Shown: piece by piece, positions 51,609 to 59,921 of the stretch
Layout: every line of letters begins with the position of its first letter
Position numbering within the stretch: position 1 is the stretch's first letter
Source of the DNA: Chachezhania sediminis
GTDB lineage: Bacteria > Pseudomonadota > Alphaproteobacteria > Rhodobacterales > Rhodobacteraceae
Length of the DNA stretch: 64,000 bases
Assembly: GCF_009765275.1 (NCBI RefSeq)
Contig: NZ_VOPH01000003.1
Coordinates: forward strand, 310,001 to 374,000
Direction: 5' to 3'
Translations under genes and position numbers: made by a program
Notes under the pieces: model-generated
Database searches by the model: none
Told to the model about the DNA's origin: nothing
Seen by the model: only the letters and a program-made list of their open reading frames with translations

Positions 51609-53903
51609 ATGACGAAACCGCGCAAGGGGCGGCAGGAAGATCTGCGGCTGCTGACGGGCCATGGCACCTATACCGACGACCGGCAGGAAGGGGGCACGCC
51701 GCTGGTGGCCGCCTTCGTGCGCTCGGACATGGCCTCGGCCAGGATCGTGTCCATCGACAAGGGCAATGCGCTGGACATGCCCGGCGTCCACGGCATCTGG
51801 ACCGGCGCCGACCTGGCGGCGGCCGGCGTAGGGCCGGTGCAGGTGGCGATGAAGGTCATGGGGCCCGAAGGCACCGAATGGCTGGCCACCCCGCGCGAAC
51901 TGATGCCGTCAGCCCGCGTCCGCTTCCTGGGCGAGCCCCTGGCCGTGGTCGTGGCGGAAACCCTGGCCCAGGCGCTGGACGCGGCCGAGGCCGTCATGGT
52001 CGAACTGGACGAACTGCCCGCTGTCATCACCATCGAAGCGGCCAGGGCCGAGGGCGCGCCTCTGCTTCACGAGGACCGGCCCGGCAACCTCTGCATGACC
52101 TGGGCGAAGGGCGACTGGGATGCCGCGGGCGCCGCCATCGACCGCTCGCCTCACAAGGTGAAGACGAAGGTGCCCGTGTCCCGCGTGACCGCCGTCGCGA
52201 TGGAGCCGCGGGCGGCGCTGGCTGGCCCCCTGGGCGGCGGGCGGATGGAGATGATCTGTTCCCACCAGAATCCGATGGCGCTGCGCCCGGTGCTGGCCGG
52301 TGCCTTCGGGATGGAACCCGACGCGATCCGCTGCCACACAGGCGACGTGGGCGGCGCCTTCGGCATGAAATCGGGACCGATGCGCGAGGAACTGGTGACC
52401 TTCTGGGCCGCGCGCGAACTGAACACCCATGTCCGCTGGAAGGCGACCCGTTCCGACAGTTTCCAGACGGACGAGGCTGCGCGGGACATGGATTTCACCT
52501 GCGAACTGGGGATGGAGGCCGACGGCACCTTCACCGCCATGCGCTTCTCGGTCGATCTGAACGTGGGGGCCTATGTCTCCACCCGCTCGGCGATCATGCT
52601 GGCGAATTACGGCGGGGCGGCGGGCGTCTACAGGACGCCGCTGATCGCGGGGAAGATGGCCTGCTACCTGACCAACACCGTGCCGCCCGCCCCCTATCGC
52701 GGGGCCGGAAGGCCCGAGGCGACCCTGGCCGTCGAGGCGCTGATCGACACCGCCGCCCGGCAATGCGGCTTCGACCGGATCGAGCTTCGGCGCAAGAACC
52801 TGATCCCGGTCGCGGCGATGCCATGGAAGGGCAATTTCGTCTTCGACTACGATTGCGGCGATTTCGAACGCGTCATGGACGCGGCCATCGCCCGCGCGGA
52901 TCTTGCGCATTACGATGACCGCAAGGCGGCATCGGCCCGGGCCGGCAAGGTCCGCGGCCTGGGGCTTGCCATGTGTATCGAGACGGCGGGCGGGCTTTAC
53001 GGCAATCCGGGGCGCGACTTCTCGAACGTGGAGCTTCACGCCGATGGGACCGTGACCTTGGCTATGGGCACATTCTCGGCCGGGTCCGGGATCGAGACGG
53101 TGATGACCGATCTGGCGGCCGAGGCGCTGCAGATCGCGCCCTGTCAGGTGACATACCGGCAGGGTGATACCGACGTGATGGCAGTGGGCAAGGGCATGGG
53201 CGGCTCTGCCGCGCTGCCCCAGGGCGCGGGCGCGCTGCAGGACGGTATCGCCAAGGTGGTCGAGATCGCGAAAAACGTGGCCGGCGACATGCTGGAGGCC
53301 GATGCGGCCGATATCGAATACGAGGCCGGCGCCTTCCGCATTGCCGGCACCGACCGGGTCCTGACCATGGCGCAGGTCGCGGCCGGTGCGGCCGAGCGCG
53401 AGATCCGGCTGGTGGGCGAAGGCGTCTTTGCGCCCGATGCCCCGACCTTTCCCAACGGCTGCCATATCTGCGAGGCGGAAATCGATCCCCAGACCGGGCT
53501 CACGCAGATCCTGTCCTATACGGGGGTCGAGGACATCGGCACCGTGATCAACCCGCAGCTGGCCGAAGGCCAGGTCCACGGCGGCGTGGTGCAGGGCCTG
53601 GGCCAGGTCCTGTGCGAGGAACTGGTCTATGATCCGGCCGATGGCCAGTTGCTCTCGGGCAGTTTTATGGACTACGCGATGCCCCGCGCCGCGGACATGC
53701 CGCCGCTCGACTGCGGTTTCGAACCGGTGCCCACCCGGGTGAACCCGCTGGGCGTGAAAGGCGTGGGCGAAGCCGGCACTGTCGGCGCGCTCGCCGCGGG
53801 CATGAGCGCGGTTGCCGATGCCATGGCGCAACTGGGCGTTTCCCATTTCACGATGCCCGCCACGCCCGGCCGCGTCTGGGAGGCGCTGAACGCCGCGCAG
53901 TGA
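51609..53903 (+). CDS. Molybdenum hydroxylase large subunit (xanthine dehydrogenase / aldehyde oxidase family), orphan
   Basis: A 764-residue molybdopterin-cytosine-dinucleotide-binding subunit of the CoxL/XDH type. Visible: LTGHGTYTDDRQEGG at the start, GDVGGAFGMKSGPMREELVT, PPAPYRGAGRPEATLAVEAL and near the C-terminus LGVKGVGEAGTVGALAAGM, whose Glu is the catalytic base. The active-site loop is the PYRGAGRPE type, not the CoxL type with a redox-active Cys. No 2Fe-2S small subunit or FAD medium subunit is encoded next to it, which is unusual. GACAGGAGAACTTGGC precedes the ATG. Confidence 0.87.
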   Translation: MTKPRKGRQEDLRLLTGHGTYTDDRQEGGTPLVAAFVRSDMASARIVSIDKGNALDMPGVHGIWTGADLAAAGVGPVQVAMKVMGPEGTEWLATPRELMPSARVRFLGEPLAVVVAETLAQALDAAEAVMVELDELPAVITIEAARAEGAPLLHEDRPGNLCMTWAKGDWDAAGAAIDRSPHKVKTKVPVSRVTAVAMEPRAALAGPLGGGRMEMICSHQNPMALRPVLAGAFGMEPDAIRCHTGDVGGAFGMKSGPMREELVTFWAARELNTHVRWKATRSDSFQTDEAARDMDFTCELGMEADGTFTAMRFSVDLNVGAYVSTRSAIMLANYGGAAGVYRTPLIAGKMACYLTNTVPPAPYRGAGRPEATLAVEALIDTAARQCGFDRIELRRKNLIPVAAMPWKGNFVFDYDCGDFERVMDAAIARADLAHYDDRKAASARAGKVRGLGLAMCIETAGGLYGNPGRDFSNVELHADGTVTLAMGTFSAGSGIETVMTDLAAEALQIAPCQVTYRQGDTDVMAVGKGMGGSAALPQGAGALQDGIAKVVEIAKNVAGDMLEADAADIEYEAGAFRIAGTDRVLTMAQVAAGAAEREIRLVGEGVFAPDAPTFPNGCHICEAEIDPQTGLTQILSYTGVEDIGTVINPQLAEGQVHGGVVQGLGQVLCEELVYDPADGQLLSGSFMDYAMPRAADMPPLDCGFEPVPTRVNPLGVKGVGEAGTVGALAAGMSAVADAMAQLGVSHFTMPATPGRVWEALNAAQ

Positions 53904-53997
53904 CAGCGGCCGGCGCGTCCCGCCATGCCCGGCCATGTCCCGCGCCGGCCGCGCGCCCACCCGCCAGGGGCGCGAAACAAAAACGCCCTGCCTCCCG

Positions 53998-54047
53998 CGT
54001 CCTGGGTCTCCGGGCAACCTCGGGGGCAGGGGGAAAGCGTCCCCGAT
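53998..54047 (+). repeat. Decayed copy of the dispersed intergenic repeat
   Basis: CGTCCTGGGTCTCCGGGCAA, then CCTCGGGGG and GGGGG-AAAGCG-TCCCC. It aligns with the family from the core to the G/C stem but with many changes, suggesting an old copy under drift. Confidence 0.45.
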
Positions 54048-54114
54048 TTGCCCGCCGCGCGGCTGGTCCCCCCGACGAGTGCTCAAGCGCAAAAGACCGG
54101 GCGCCCGGCCCTCA

Positions 54115-54162
54115 CTTCTTTGGTCTTCAAATACTCTCAGGGGTGTGGGGACAGCGTCCCCA
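54115..54162 (+). repeat. Dispersed intergenic repeat, copy G (compensatory stem)
   Basis: Core CTTCTTTGGTCTTCAAATA, TCTCAGGGG... then the stem GTGGGGAC-AGC-GTCCCCAC. Compared with copy B, one G-C pair is replaced by A-T on both sides, keeping the stem intact. Confidence 0.75.
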
Positions 54163-54561
54163 CGCCGCCGCATGCCACGCGTGACCGGCAGGGTGCTTTG
54201 GCCCTTCCCGACACCGTATCCCTCCCTGTGCCCTCGGCACTCATGGGCCGCGCATGCCCCTGCGCCCCGCCCCGACACCGTGACGCCACCGTGACGCCAC
54301 CGCCGGTCCCGTCAGTCGCCGCTACGTCGGCAGGGATCCCCCCCGGCCTTGTCGACGACGGAGCACATGAGCCATATCCCGGTCCAGCCCGGGGGGGGCT
54401 GCCTGCCATCGCCGATCCGGCACCGGCCGCTTCCCCTCTTCGGTTTGACGGCGGGTTCAGTATGTCTACCATGGCGTCACAAGAATCTCGCAAAAGGCGA
54501 GCGATCCCGGTGTCGCACCTGTTGCAGGGGCGGCCGGAAGGTATTAGCCTTGGCCTCAATA

Positions 54562-54588
54562 TGCGGAATGAAATTCCGCACTGCGGGA
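54562..54588. promoter_or_regulatory. Palindromic operator overlapping the ribosome site of the acyl-CoA synthetase
   Basis: TGCGGAATGAAATTCCGCA is a perfect 8-base dyad with spacer GAA; its right arm also pairs with the following TGCGGGA (54582-54588) as TTCCGCA-C-TGCGGGA. Three TTCCGCA-type half-sites lie in 27 bases, ending inside the GGGAGG ribosome site of the gene starting at 54596. IclR-family operators have this look. Repression of the ligase gene is inferred. Confidence 0.55.
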
Positions 54589-54595
54589 GGAATTT

Positions 54596-56269
54596 ATGGA
54601 ATTGAGGATCGAGCGGGGCTCCAGGCCCTGGCACAAGCATTACATCGACGGCGTGCGTGCGGATTTCGTGCCTCAGGACACGACCCTGACAGCGCTGATG
54701 GCCACAGCCTTCGACACCTATGCCGACCAGCTGCTGATCGAATACTACGGCAAGCGATTCACCAATGCCGATATGAAGCGTCTGGCGGCCCAGGTCGCGG
54801 CGGCGCTGAAGGCCAATGGCGTGGAAAAGGGCGACCGGGTCGCGCTGCACCTGCCGAACTGTCCCTGGCATCCGATCTTCTTCTTCGGCACCATGATGGC
54901 CGGCGCCGCCGTCACGCATCTGAGCACCCTGGATGCGGATCGCGAGATCGCCCACAAGTTGCACGAAAGCGGTGCCAAGCTGGTGGTCAGCCTGACCACG
55001 CCGGAATTCGCGAAACACTTCGCACCGCTGCTGGCCTCGGGCGAGACGCCGCCGCTGATCCAGTGCCCGGACCCGGTCACGGCGCAGGGGCGTGACTGCC
55101 CGGTGCTGGACGGCGCGATCCCGGTCGACGCCTTCCTGTCGCCCCATGAAGGCGCGGCCTTCGATCCGGTGCCGGTCACGCCCGACGACATGGCGCTTCT
55201 GCAGTTCACCGGCGGTACGACCGGCGTGCCCAAGGCCGCGGTCCTGACCCATCGCAACCTGGCCTCGGCCGTGCTCATCTATGCCGAGAATTCAAAGGAC
55301 GATCCCGGTTCCGCGCCGGGCAAGTCGGCGCTGCTTTATTCGCCCTTGTTCCACATCATGGGGCTGACGGCGGGTCTGTTGAAGGCCACCCATGAAGGCC
55401 GCACGATGTACCTGCGGTTGCGCTATGACGCCGCGACGGCGGTGGACGAGATCGAGGAGAAGAAGGTTAACGCGGTCGGTGGCGTTCCCACGACCTGGAT
55501 TGCCTTCCTGCAACTGCCGGATATCGAAAAGCGGGACCTGTCGTCCCTGGACTATATCGGTTCCGGCGGCGCGCCCCTGCCGGTCGAGGTCTATAACCGC
55601 GTGCGCCAGCTGACCGGGCTGAAGCTGCGGGGCGGCTGGGGGATGACCGAAACCTCACCCGCCGGGACCAACGTGCCCAAGACCATGCCGGACGACAAAC
55701 TGGGCACCATTGGCGTGCCGCTGCCGGGACTGGACATGAAGATCGTCGATGTCGAGGACCCGCACAAGGTGCTGGGTCCGAACGAACCCGGCGAGATGGC
55801 GATCATGGGCCCGAACGTCATGTCCCACTACTGGAACAAGCCCGAGGAGACCGAAGCCGCCTTCTGCGACGGCTGGTTCCTGACAGGCGACATTGGCTAC
55901 ATGGACGACGACGGGTATTTCTTCCTGGTCGACCGCAAGAAGGACATGATCCTGTCGGGTGGATTCAACGTCTATCCGCTGGTGATCGAACAGGCCGTCC
56001 ACCTGCACCCGTCCGTGTCCGAGGCGATGGCCATCGGCGTCCCGGACGACTATCGCGGCGAAAGCGCCAAGGTCTTCGTGGTGCTGAACAAGGGGGCGAA
56101 ACCGTTCTCGCTGCAGGACCTGCAGACCTTCCTGGAAGACAAGCTGGGCCGCCACGAGATCCCCCGCTACCTGGAATTCCGGACCGAGCTTCCGCACACC
56201 CCGGTCGGCAAGCCCGACCGAAAGGCGCTGAAGAAGGAAGAGGCGGAAAAGCTGGAGAAGGTGGGGTAG
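54596..56269 (+). CDS. AMP-forming acyl-CoA synthetase (long-chain or related fatty acid ligase)
   Basis: A 557-residue member of the adenylate-forming family: acid + ATP + CoA to acyl-CoA + AMP + PPi. FTGGTTGVPKAAVLTHRNLA is the ATP loop (about residue 203), GWGMTETSPAGTN the acyl-pocket motif, FLTGDIGYMDDDGYFFLVDR the hinge region with the Asp that binds ribose, and VGKPDRKALKKEE near the C-terminus holds the catalytic Lys. Similar to long-chain fatty acid and 4-coumarate-type ligases; chain preference is unknown. ATG 54596 follows GGGAGGAATTT. Single gene behind a palindromic operator. Confidence 0.87.
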   Translation: MELRIERGSRPWHKHYIDGVRADFVPQDTTLTALMATAFDTYADQLLIEYYGKRFTNADMKRLAAQVAAALKANGVEKGDRVALHLPNCPWHPIFFFGTMMAGAAVTHLSTLDADREIAHKLHESGAKLVVSLTTPEFAKHFAPLLASGETPPLIQCPDPVTAQGRDCPVLDGAIPVDAFLSPHEGAAFDPVPVTPDDMALLQFTGGTTGVPKAAVLTHRNLASAVLIYAENSKDDPGSAPGKSALLYSPLFHIMGLTAGLLKATHEGRTMYLRLRYDAATAVDEIEEKKVNAVGGVPTTWIAFLQLPDIEKRDLSSLDYIGSGGAPLPVEVYNRVRQLTGLKLRGGWGMTETSPAGTNVPKTMPDDKLGTIGVPLPGLDMKIVDVEDPHKVLGPNEPGEMAIMGPNVMSHYWNKPEETEAAFCDGWFLTGDIGYMDDDGYFFLVDRKKDMILSGGFNVYPLVIEQAVHLHPSVSEAMAIGVPDDYRGESAKVFVVLNKGAKPFSLQDLQTFLEDKLGRHEIPRYLEFRTELPHTPVGKPDRKALKKEEAEKLEKVG

Positions 56270-56392
56270 GGGCAGATCTATTTGCGGCTCGATCCGGGGC
56301 GGCTGGCCACGATCGAGGGCTTCACGTCGCGGGGCATGGCAGAGATTCGTGCGAAGGCCCCCGACCTGACGCAGGCCCTTGCCGCGGCCTGA
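56270..56392 (+). other. Protein-like 40-codon reading frame directly after the ligase stop
   Basis: Right after the TAG at 56267-56269 the same frame stays open for 40 codons and ends at TGA 56390-56392. The translation contains IYLRLDPGRLATIEGFTSRG and EIRAKAPDLTQAL, which looks like a real C-terminal helix-rich fragment with GC-ending codons. It lacks its own start. It may be the tail of a lost gene joined to the ligase, a readthrough extension, or chance in GC-rich DNA. Confidence 0.3.
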
Positions 56393-56411
56393 CCCGCCGT
56401 CGCAGGCGATT

Positions 56412-56434
56412 CAGGGATCCGGCCCGGATCCTTG
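56412..56434 (+). terminator. Hairpin downstream of the acyl-CoA synthetase
   Basis: CAGGGATCC/GGATCCTTG (56412-56420 with 56426-56434, one G-U pair) with a GGCCC loop. No T-run, so a weak terminator candidate. Confidence 0.4.
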
Positions 56435-56619
56435 AGGGCGTCCAATTTGCCGTTAGGTCATGGCCCAGTCCCCGCTGGAGTGCAGCGCCCGATGCGCTAC
56501 ATCACTCGGGTCAAACCTGTGCCCGGCCTGGACGGACCTGGATGAGGTGCTGCGTTCGACATGACCGCCGTCCCGGTTCCCGGGGCATCTATCGCAGTCC
56601 ATGTTACCGGAGCCATGCC

Positions 56620-57516
56620 GTGAACCGATTGTCCAAGTCTCTTTGCCTGCTGGGAATTCCCCTGCTGACGGGCACCGTGGCCTCGGCCCAGCAGATGCCC
56701 GGGCCGGGGTTTTCCTTTGGCCTTGCCGGCGCTGTCATGGGGTCGGCGACCGTCGACATGAGCAGCGGCGACACGTTCAGCTATGCCCGCAGCTACGTGC
56801 AGGCAGAGGGAGAGCTGCGCCGCGGGCCTGCAAGCTCCATAGCGCTGGTGGTGGGGGGCGGTCAGACCCGCTACTCGTTCGGCAGCGGCTACAGGGGCCG
56901 CACCCGGATCGACGTGAACGAACTCAGCCTGTCGATGCCGATGCGCTTCCGGGTCGGTGAACGCAGCGCCCTGATCTTCGTGCCCCAGGTGTCGTTCGCC
57001 GCGGAAAGCGGCGCCGGCCTGTCGGACGGCATGACCTACGGGGCGATCGGCGGGATGATGTGGCGCCTGTCGCCGACCTTGCTGATCGGCCCGGGCCTGG
57101 GCATCCAGTCCAGTCTTCTGGACAAGACCGTGTTCTTTCCCTTCCTGCTGGTCGACTGGGAATTTGCCGACGGGTGGAGCCTGTCGACCGGGTCCGGCTT
57201 TGCCGCGACACGGGGGCCGGGCCTGCGGGTCAAGTACGACGTCACGGACACCTGGGAGGTCGGTATCGAAGCCCGCTACGAGGAATTCGAGTTTCGCATT
57301 TCCGACGCCAATGGCGGCGGAACCGGCGTGGACCGGTCGGTGCCCATCGTTGTGACCACCAAATGGTCGCCCAGCCCGGCCCTGACGATCAACGGCTTTG
57401 CCGGCGTCGCGTCGGACGGCGAATTCCTATACGAGGACGGCTATGGCAACGAGGTGGCCAGGTCGGACTATGACCCGGCACCGATCTTCGGCCTGTTCGC
57501 CAAGTACGAATTCTAG
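56620..57516 (+). CDS. Outer-membrane beta-barrel protein
   Basis: A 298-residue exported protein. The signal peptide NRLSKSLCLLGIPLLTGTVA ends at SAQQ. The mature chain is a series of amphipathic strands (SIALVVGGGQTRYSF, ALIFVPQVSFAAES, LLIGPGLGIQSSLL, WEVGIEARYEEFEFRI) and ends in KYEF; a terminal Phe is the BAM-recognition mark of barrels. It resembles the DUF6268 type. The start is GTG at 56620 with GGAG ten bases before it; an in-frame upstream ATG at 56542 would bury the signal peptide. Function unknown. An intrinsic terminator follows. Confidence 0.7.
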   Translation: MNRLSKSLCLLGIPLLTGTVASAQQMPGPGFSFGLAGAVMGSATVDMSSGDTFSYARSYVQAEGELRRGPASSIALVVGGGQTRYSFGSGYRGRTRIDVNELSLSMPMRFRVGERSALIFVPQVSFAAESGAGLSDGMTYGAIGGMMWRLSPTLLIGPGLGIQSSLLDKTVFFPFLLVDWEFADGWSLSTGSGFAATRGPGLRVKYDVTDTWEVGIEARYEEFEFRISDANGGGTGVDRSVPIVVTTKWSPSPALTINGFAGVASDGEFLYEDGYGNEVARSDYDPAPIFGLFAKYEF

Positions 57517-57631
57517 AGCTTTCCCGACGGGCCGGGGCTGCGGCCGGCCGTAGGTGCAGCTGCAGGCCGGGCTGGGCGCCGGGACGGCGTCCGCAATCCG
57601 GCCCGGACCAGCCCCGCCGGCCCGGCGCTTC

Positions 57632-57654
57632 GGCCGCTTCGGGGCGGCCTTTTT
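57632..57654 (+). terminator. Intrinsic terminator of the barrel gene
   Basis: Stem GGCCGC/GCGGCC with loop TTCGGG, directly followed by TTTTT. It sits between the convergent barrel and GFA genes. Confidence 0.82.
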
Positions 57655-57666
57655 CGGGGCCGTGGA

Positions 57667-58074
57667 TCAGCCCGGCAGGCCGTCCAGCCGGGGCACGGTT
57701 TCCAGATCCGCGTCCCATGCCGCCCGATCGGCCCAGCACAGATGCGCCGTGGGGCGGATGTCCGGCATGTCGTCCAGCGCGCCCGCGGGGATCAGAAGGC
57801 CCGCGCCGTCCTCAATAGCCGTCGGCACCGCGGACCCGCAGGCCGGGCAAAAGCTTTTGACATGACGCGTTTCCGGCACGCGGTACATGCGCACGTCCGC
57901 TTCTCCGGAGAGCCAGGTCAGCCTGCCCGTGGCAGAGAACAGGTTCGCTGCATGGGCGGACCCGGTGTCTTTCCGGCAGCGCGCGCAATGGCACAGGAAG
58001 AAGCCGTCGAAGGGGCCGGTGGCCTCGAACGTGATGGCGCCGCACTGGCAGCTGCCCCGGATCGGTCGGGTCAT
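57667..58074 (-). CDS. GFA-family zinc protein (glutathione-dependent formaldehyde-activating-like)
   Basis: A 135-residue GFA/CENP-V fold protein. The zinc-binding cysteines are in GSCQCGAITFE, CHCARCRKDTGSAHAANLF and SFCPACGSAVP. Most members have no proven reaction; some were linked to S-hydroxymethylglutathione formation, and this is disputed. AAAGGACC precedes the ATG. Divergent from the mechanosensitive channel gene and otherwise isolated. Confidence 0.85.
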   Translation of the reverse strand: MTRPIRGSCQCGAITFEATGPFDGFFLCHCARCRKDTGSAHAANLFSATGRLTWLSGEADVRMYRVPETRHVKSFCPACGSAVPTAIEDGAGLLIPAGALDDMPDIRPTAHLCWADRAAWDADLETVPRLDGLPG

Positions 58075-58286
58075 TGCAAAGGTCCTTTCGTTGGCAGATG
58101 GCGCGATACCCTAACGCCGGGCCATCCTGTCAACAATCGCGCAGACCCTTTGCGTCGAGTTCACTTTGCGGAAAAGTGGTCACCGCGCGCCAGTCGCTCT
58201 ACAACAGTGGCAAGAGCCTCGCACAGGCGGCCGGTCCGAAGCTGCGACAGGTCGAAACGACGGGGCGGAAGTCCAAGGAGAACGAG

Positions 58287-59129
58287 ATGGAAGAAGAAAT
58301 CCAGGAAGTGCTGAAATATGTTGGCGTCTGGTGGCCCTATGTGATCGAGGCGTGCAAGGCGCTGGCGGTCCTAGTCTTCGGCTGGATCATCGCCCAGTGG
58401 GTGTCGGCCGTGGTCGCCAGCCGAATGCGGCGGATGAAACGCGTGGACCCGACCATCGGCACTTTCCTGTCGAGCCTGGTCAAGTGGTTCCTTCTGCTGA
58501 TGGTCTTCATGGCCGTGCTGGGCATCTTCGGCATCCAGACCACCAGCCTTGTCGCCGCCATCGGTGCCGCCTCGCTGGCGGTCGGGCTGGCATTGCAGGG
58601 CACGCTGGGCGACATGGCCGCGGGCTTCATGCTGATCCTTTTCCGCCCCTTCGTCGTGGGCCAGTATGTCCAGGCCGGGGGCGTTTCCGGTACGGTGAAG
58701 GAGATCAACCTGTTCTTCACGGAAATGGCGACGCCCGACAACGTCCAGATCATCGTGCCCAACGGCAAGATCTGGGGGTCGGTGATCACCAACTATTCCT
58801 TCCACAAGACCCGCCGCTTGGACCTGGTTTTCGGCATCGACTATGGCGACAATATCGACAATGCCATCAGCCTGATCGACAGCCTGGCCCGGGCCGACAG
58901 TCGCGTGCACAGCGACCCGGCGCCTTGGATCAAGGTGACGAACCTTGGCGACAGCAGCGTCGACCTGACGGCGCGGCTGTGGTGCGATGCTTCGGACTAC
59001 TGGGACCTGAAGTTCCAGCTGACCAAGCAGGTAAAGGAAGCCTTCGACAATTCCGGGATCACCATTCCCTTCCCGACCTCGGTTGCGATCTACAAGCCCG
59101 AGGGCCCGGCCGGGCCCGGGAACGCCTGA
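58287..59129 (+). CDS. mscS: Small-conductance mechanosensitive channel (MscS family)
   Basis: Inner-membrane channel of 280 residues that opens when membrane tension rises on osmotic downshock. Three helices, then the pore helix IGAASLAVGLALQGTLGDMA with the Gly/Ala ridge of MscS, FRPFVVGQYVQAGGVSGTVK and the beta domain PNGKIWGSVITNYS. Length matches E. coli MscS (286). Start at 58287 (MEEEIQEVLK) behind AAGGAGAACGAG; an earlier open frame from 58074 is not needed. Confidence 0.92.
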   Translation: MEEEIQEVLKYVGVWWPYVIEACKALAVLVFGWIIAQWVSAVVASRMRRMKRVDPTIGTFLSSLVKWFLLLMVFMAVLGIFGIQTTSLVAAIGAASLAVGLALQGTLGDMAAGFMLILFRPFVVGQYVQAGGVSGTVKEINLFFTEMATPDNVQIIVPNGKIWGSVITNYSFHKTRRLDLVFGIDYGDNIDNAISLIDSLARADSRVHSDPAPWIKVTNLGDSSVDLTARLWCDASDYWDLKFQLTKQVKEAFDNSGITIPFPTSVAIYKPEGPAGPGNA

Positions 59130-59159
59130 GCCAAGCGGGTCAGTTGGTTGGAGAGCATC

Positions 59160-59921
59160 ATGCCGGACTATGACGGATACATCCTGTGCGGTACGCCGCG
59201 GACCGGCAGCACGATGCTGTGCGACCTTCTGGTCCGGACCGGTGTCGCCGGCAGCCCCGACAGCTATTTCATGGACACGGTCAGCCCCTACTGGCTGACC
59301 GAATGGTCCTTTCCCGCCCGCGGCGAGGCGGCGGAGGCCGAGTGGAACCGCCGCTATCTCGACAAAGTCATCGAAACCGGCCGGGCGGGGACGGACGTCT
59401 TCGCGCTGCGCCTGATGCGGGCGGATGTCGAAGGCCTGTCGGGCTTCCTGGCCCCGCTTTTTCCCGATGCCCCGACCGACCGCGCCCGGCTGGAAGCGGC
59501 CTTCGGCCGCCTCCTCTACGTCCATCTGTCGCGCCGGGACCGGCTGGCGCAGGCGGTGTCCTATGTCCGGGCGCGCCAGACCGGCCTCTGGCACGTCGCT
59601 CCCGACGGGACCGAAATCGAGCGTCTGGCGCCCCAGGAACCCGACCTTTACGACCACGACCGTATCGCCGCGGAACTGGCGCATCTGGAACGTCTGGCTG
59701 GCGCGTGGGATCCGTGGTTCGCCGACCAGGGGATCGAGCCGCTGCGCGTAGTCTACGAGGATCTGGCCGACGACCCGGGTTCGTCGCTTCAACGGATCTG
59801 CACGGCGCTGGGCGTGCCCGCGCCCGAAACGGTGACCCCGGGCGTGGCCAAGCTGACCGATCCCACCAATGCCGAATGGATCGCCCGCTTCCGGCGCGAA
59901 ACCGGGATGTCCGCTACCTGA
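59160..59921 (+). CDS. Stf0-type sulfotransferase
   Basis: A 253-residue sulfotransferase of the Stf0 family, whose founding member sulfates trehalose with PAPS. The PAPS 5'-phosphate loop is ILCGTPRTGSTMLCDLLVRT at the N-terminus; LYVHLSRRDRLAQAVSYVRA is the 3'-phosphate-binding Ser/Arg region; and PLRVVYEDLADDPGSSLQRI follows. The acceptor here is unknown, perhaps a compatible solute or membrane sugar. Start ATG 59160 behind GGAGAGCATC. Its last codons overlap the convergent RNase T2 gene by eight bases. Confidence 0.85.
   Translation: MPDYDGYILCGTPRTGSTMLCDLLVRTGVAGSPDSYFMDTVSPYWLTEWSFPARGEAAEAEWNRRYLDKVIETGRAGTDVFALRLMRADVEGLSGFLAPLFPDAPTDRARLEAAFGRLLYVHLSRRDRLAQAVSYVRARQTGLWHVAPDGTEIERLAPQEPDLYDHDRIAAELAHLERLAGAWDPWFADQGIEPLRVVYEDLADDPGSSLQRICTALGVPAPETVTPGVAKLTDPTNAEWIARFRRETGMSAT

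Larger units (their letters stand above)
53904..54595. other. 692-base gene-free region with repeats before the acyl-CoA synthetase
   Basis: No gene found. It holds a decayed copy and a full copy of the dispersed repeat (53998-54047 and 54115-54162), two tandem copies of the 11-mer CCGTGACGCCA (54278-54299) and, at the far end, the palindromic operator of the next gene (54562-54588). Open frames in it are low-quality. Confidence 0.6.

Noticed and set aside
54278-54299. Two tandem CCGTGACGCCA 11-mers
   Set aside because: Only two units and no spacer pattern; not a CRISPR array or iteron set, probably chance or replication slippage.
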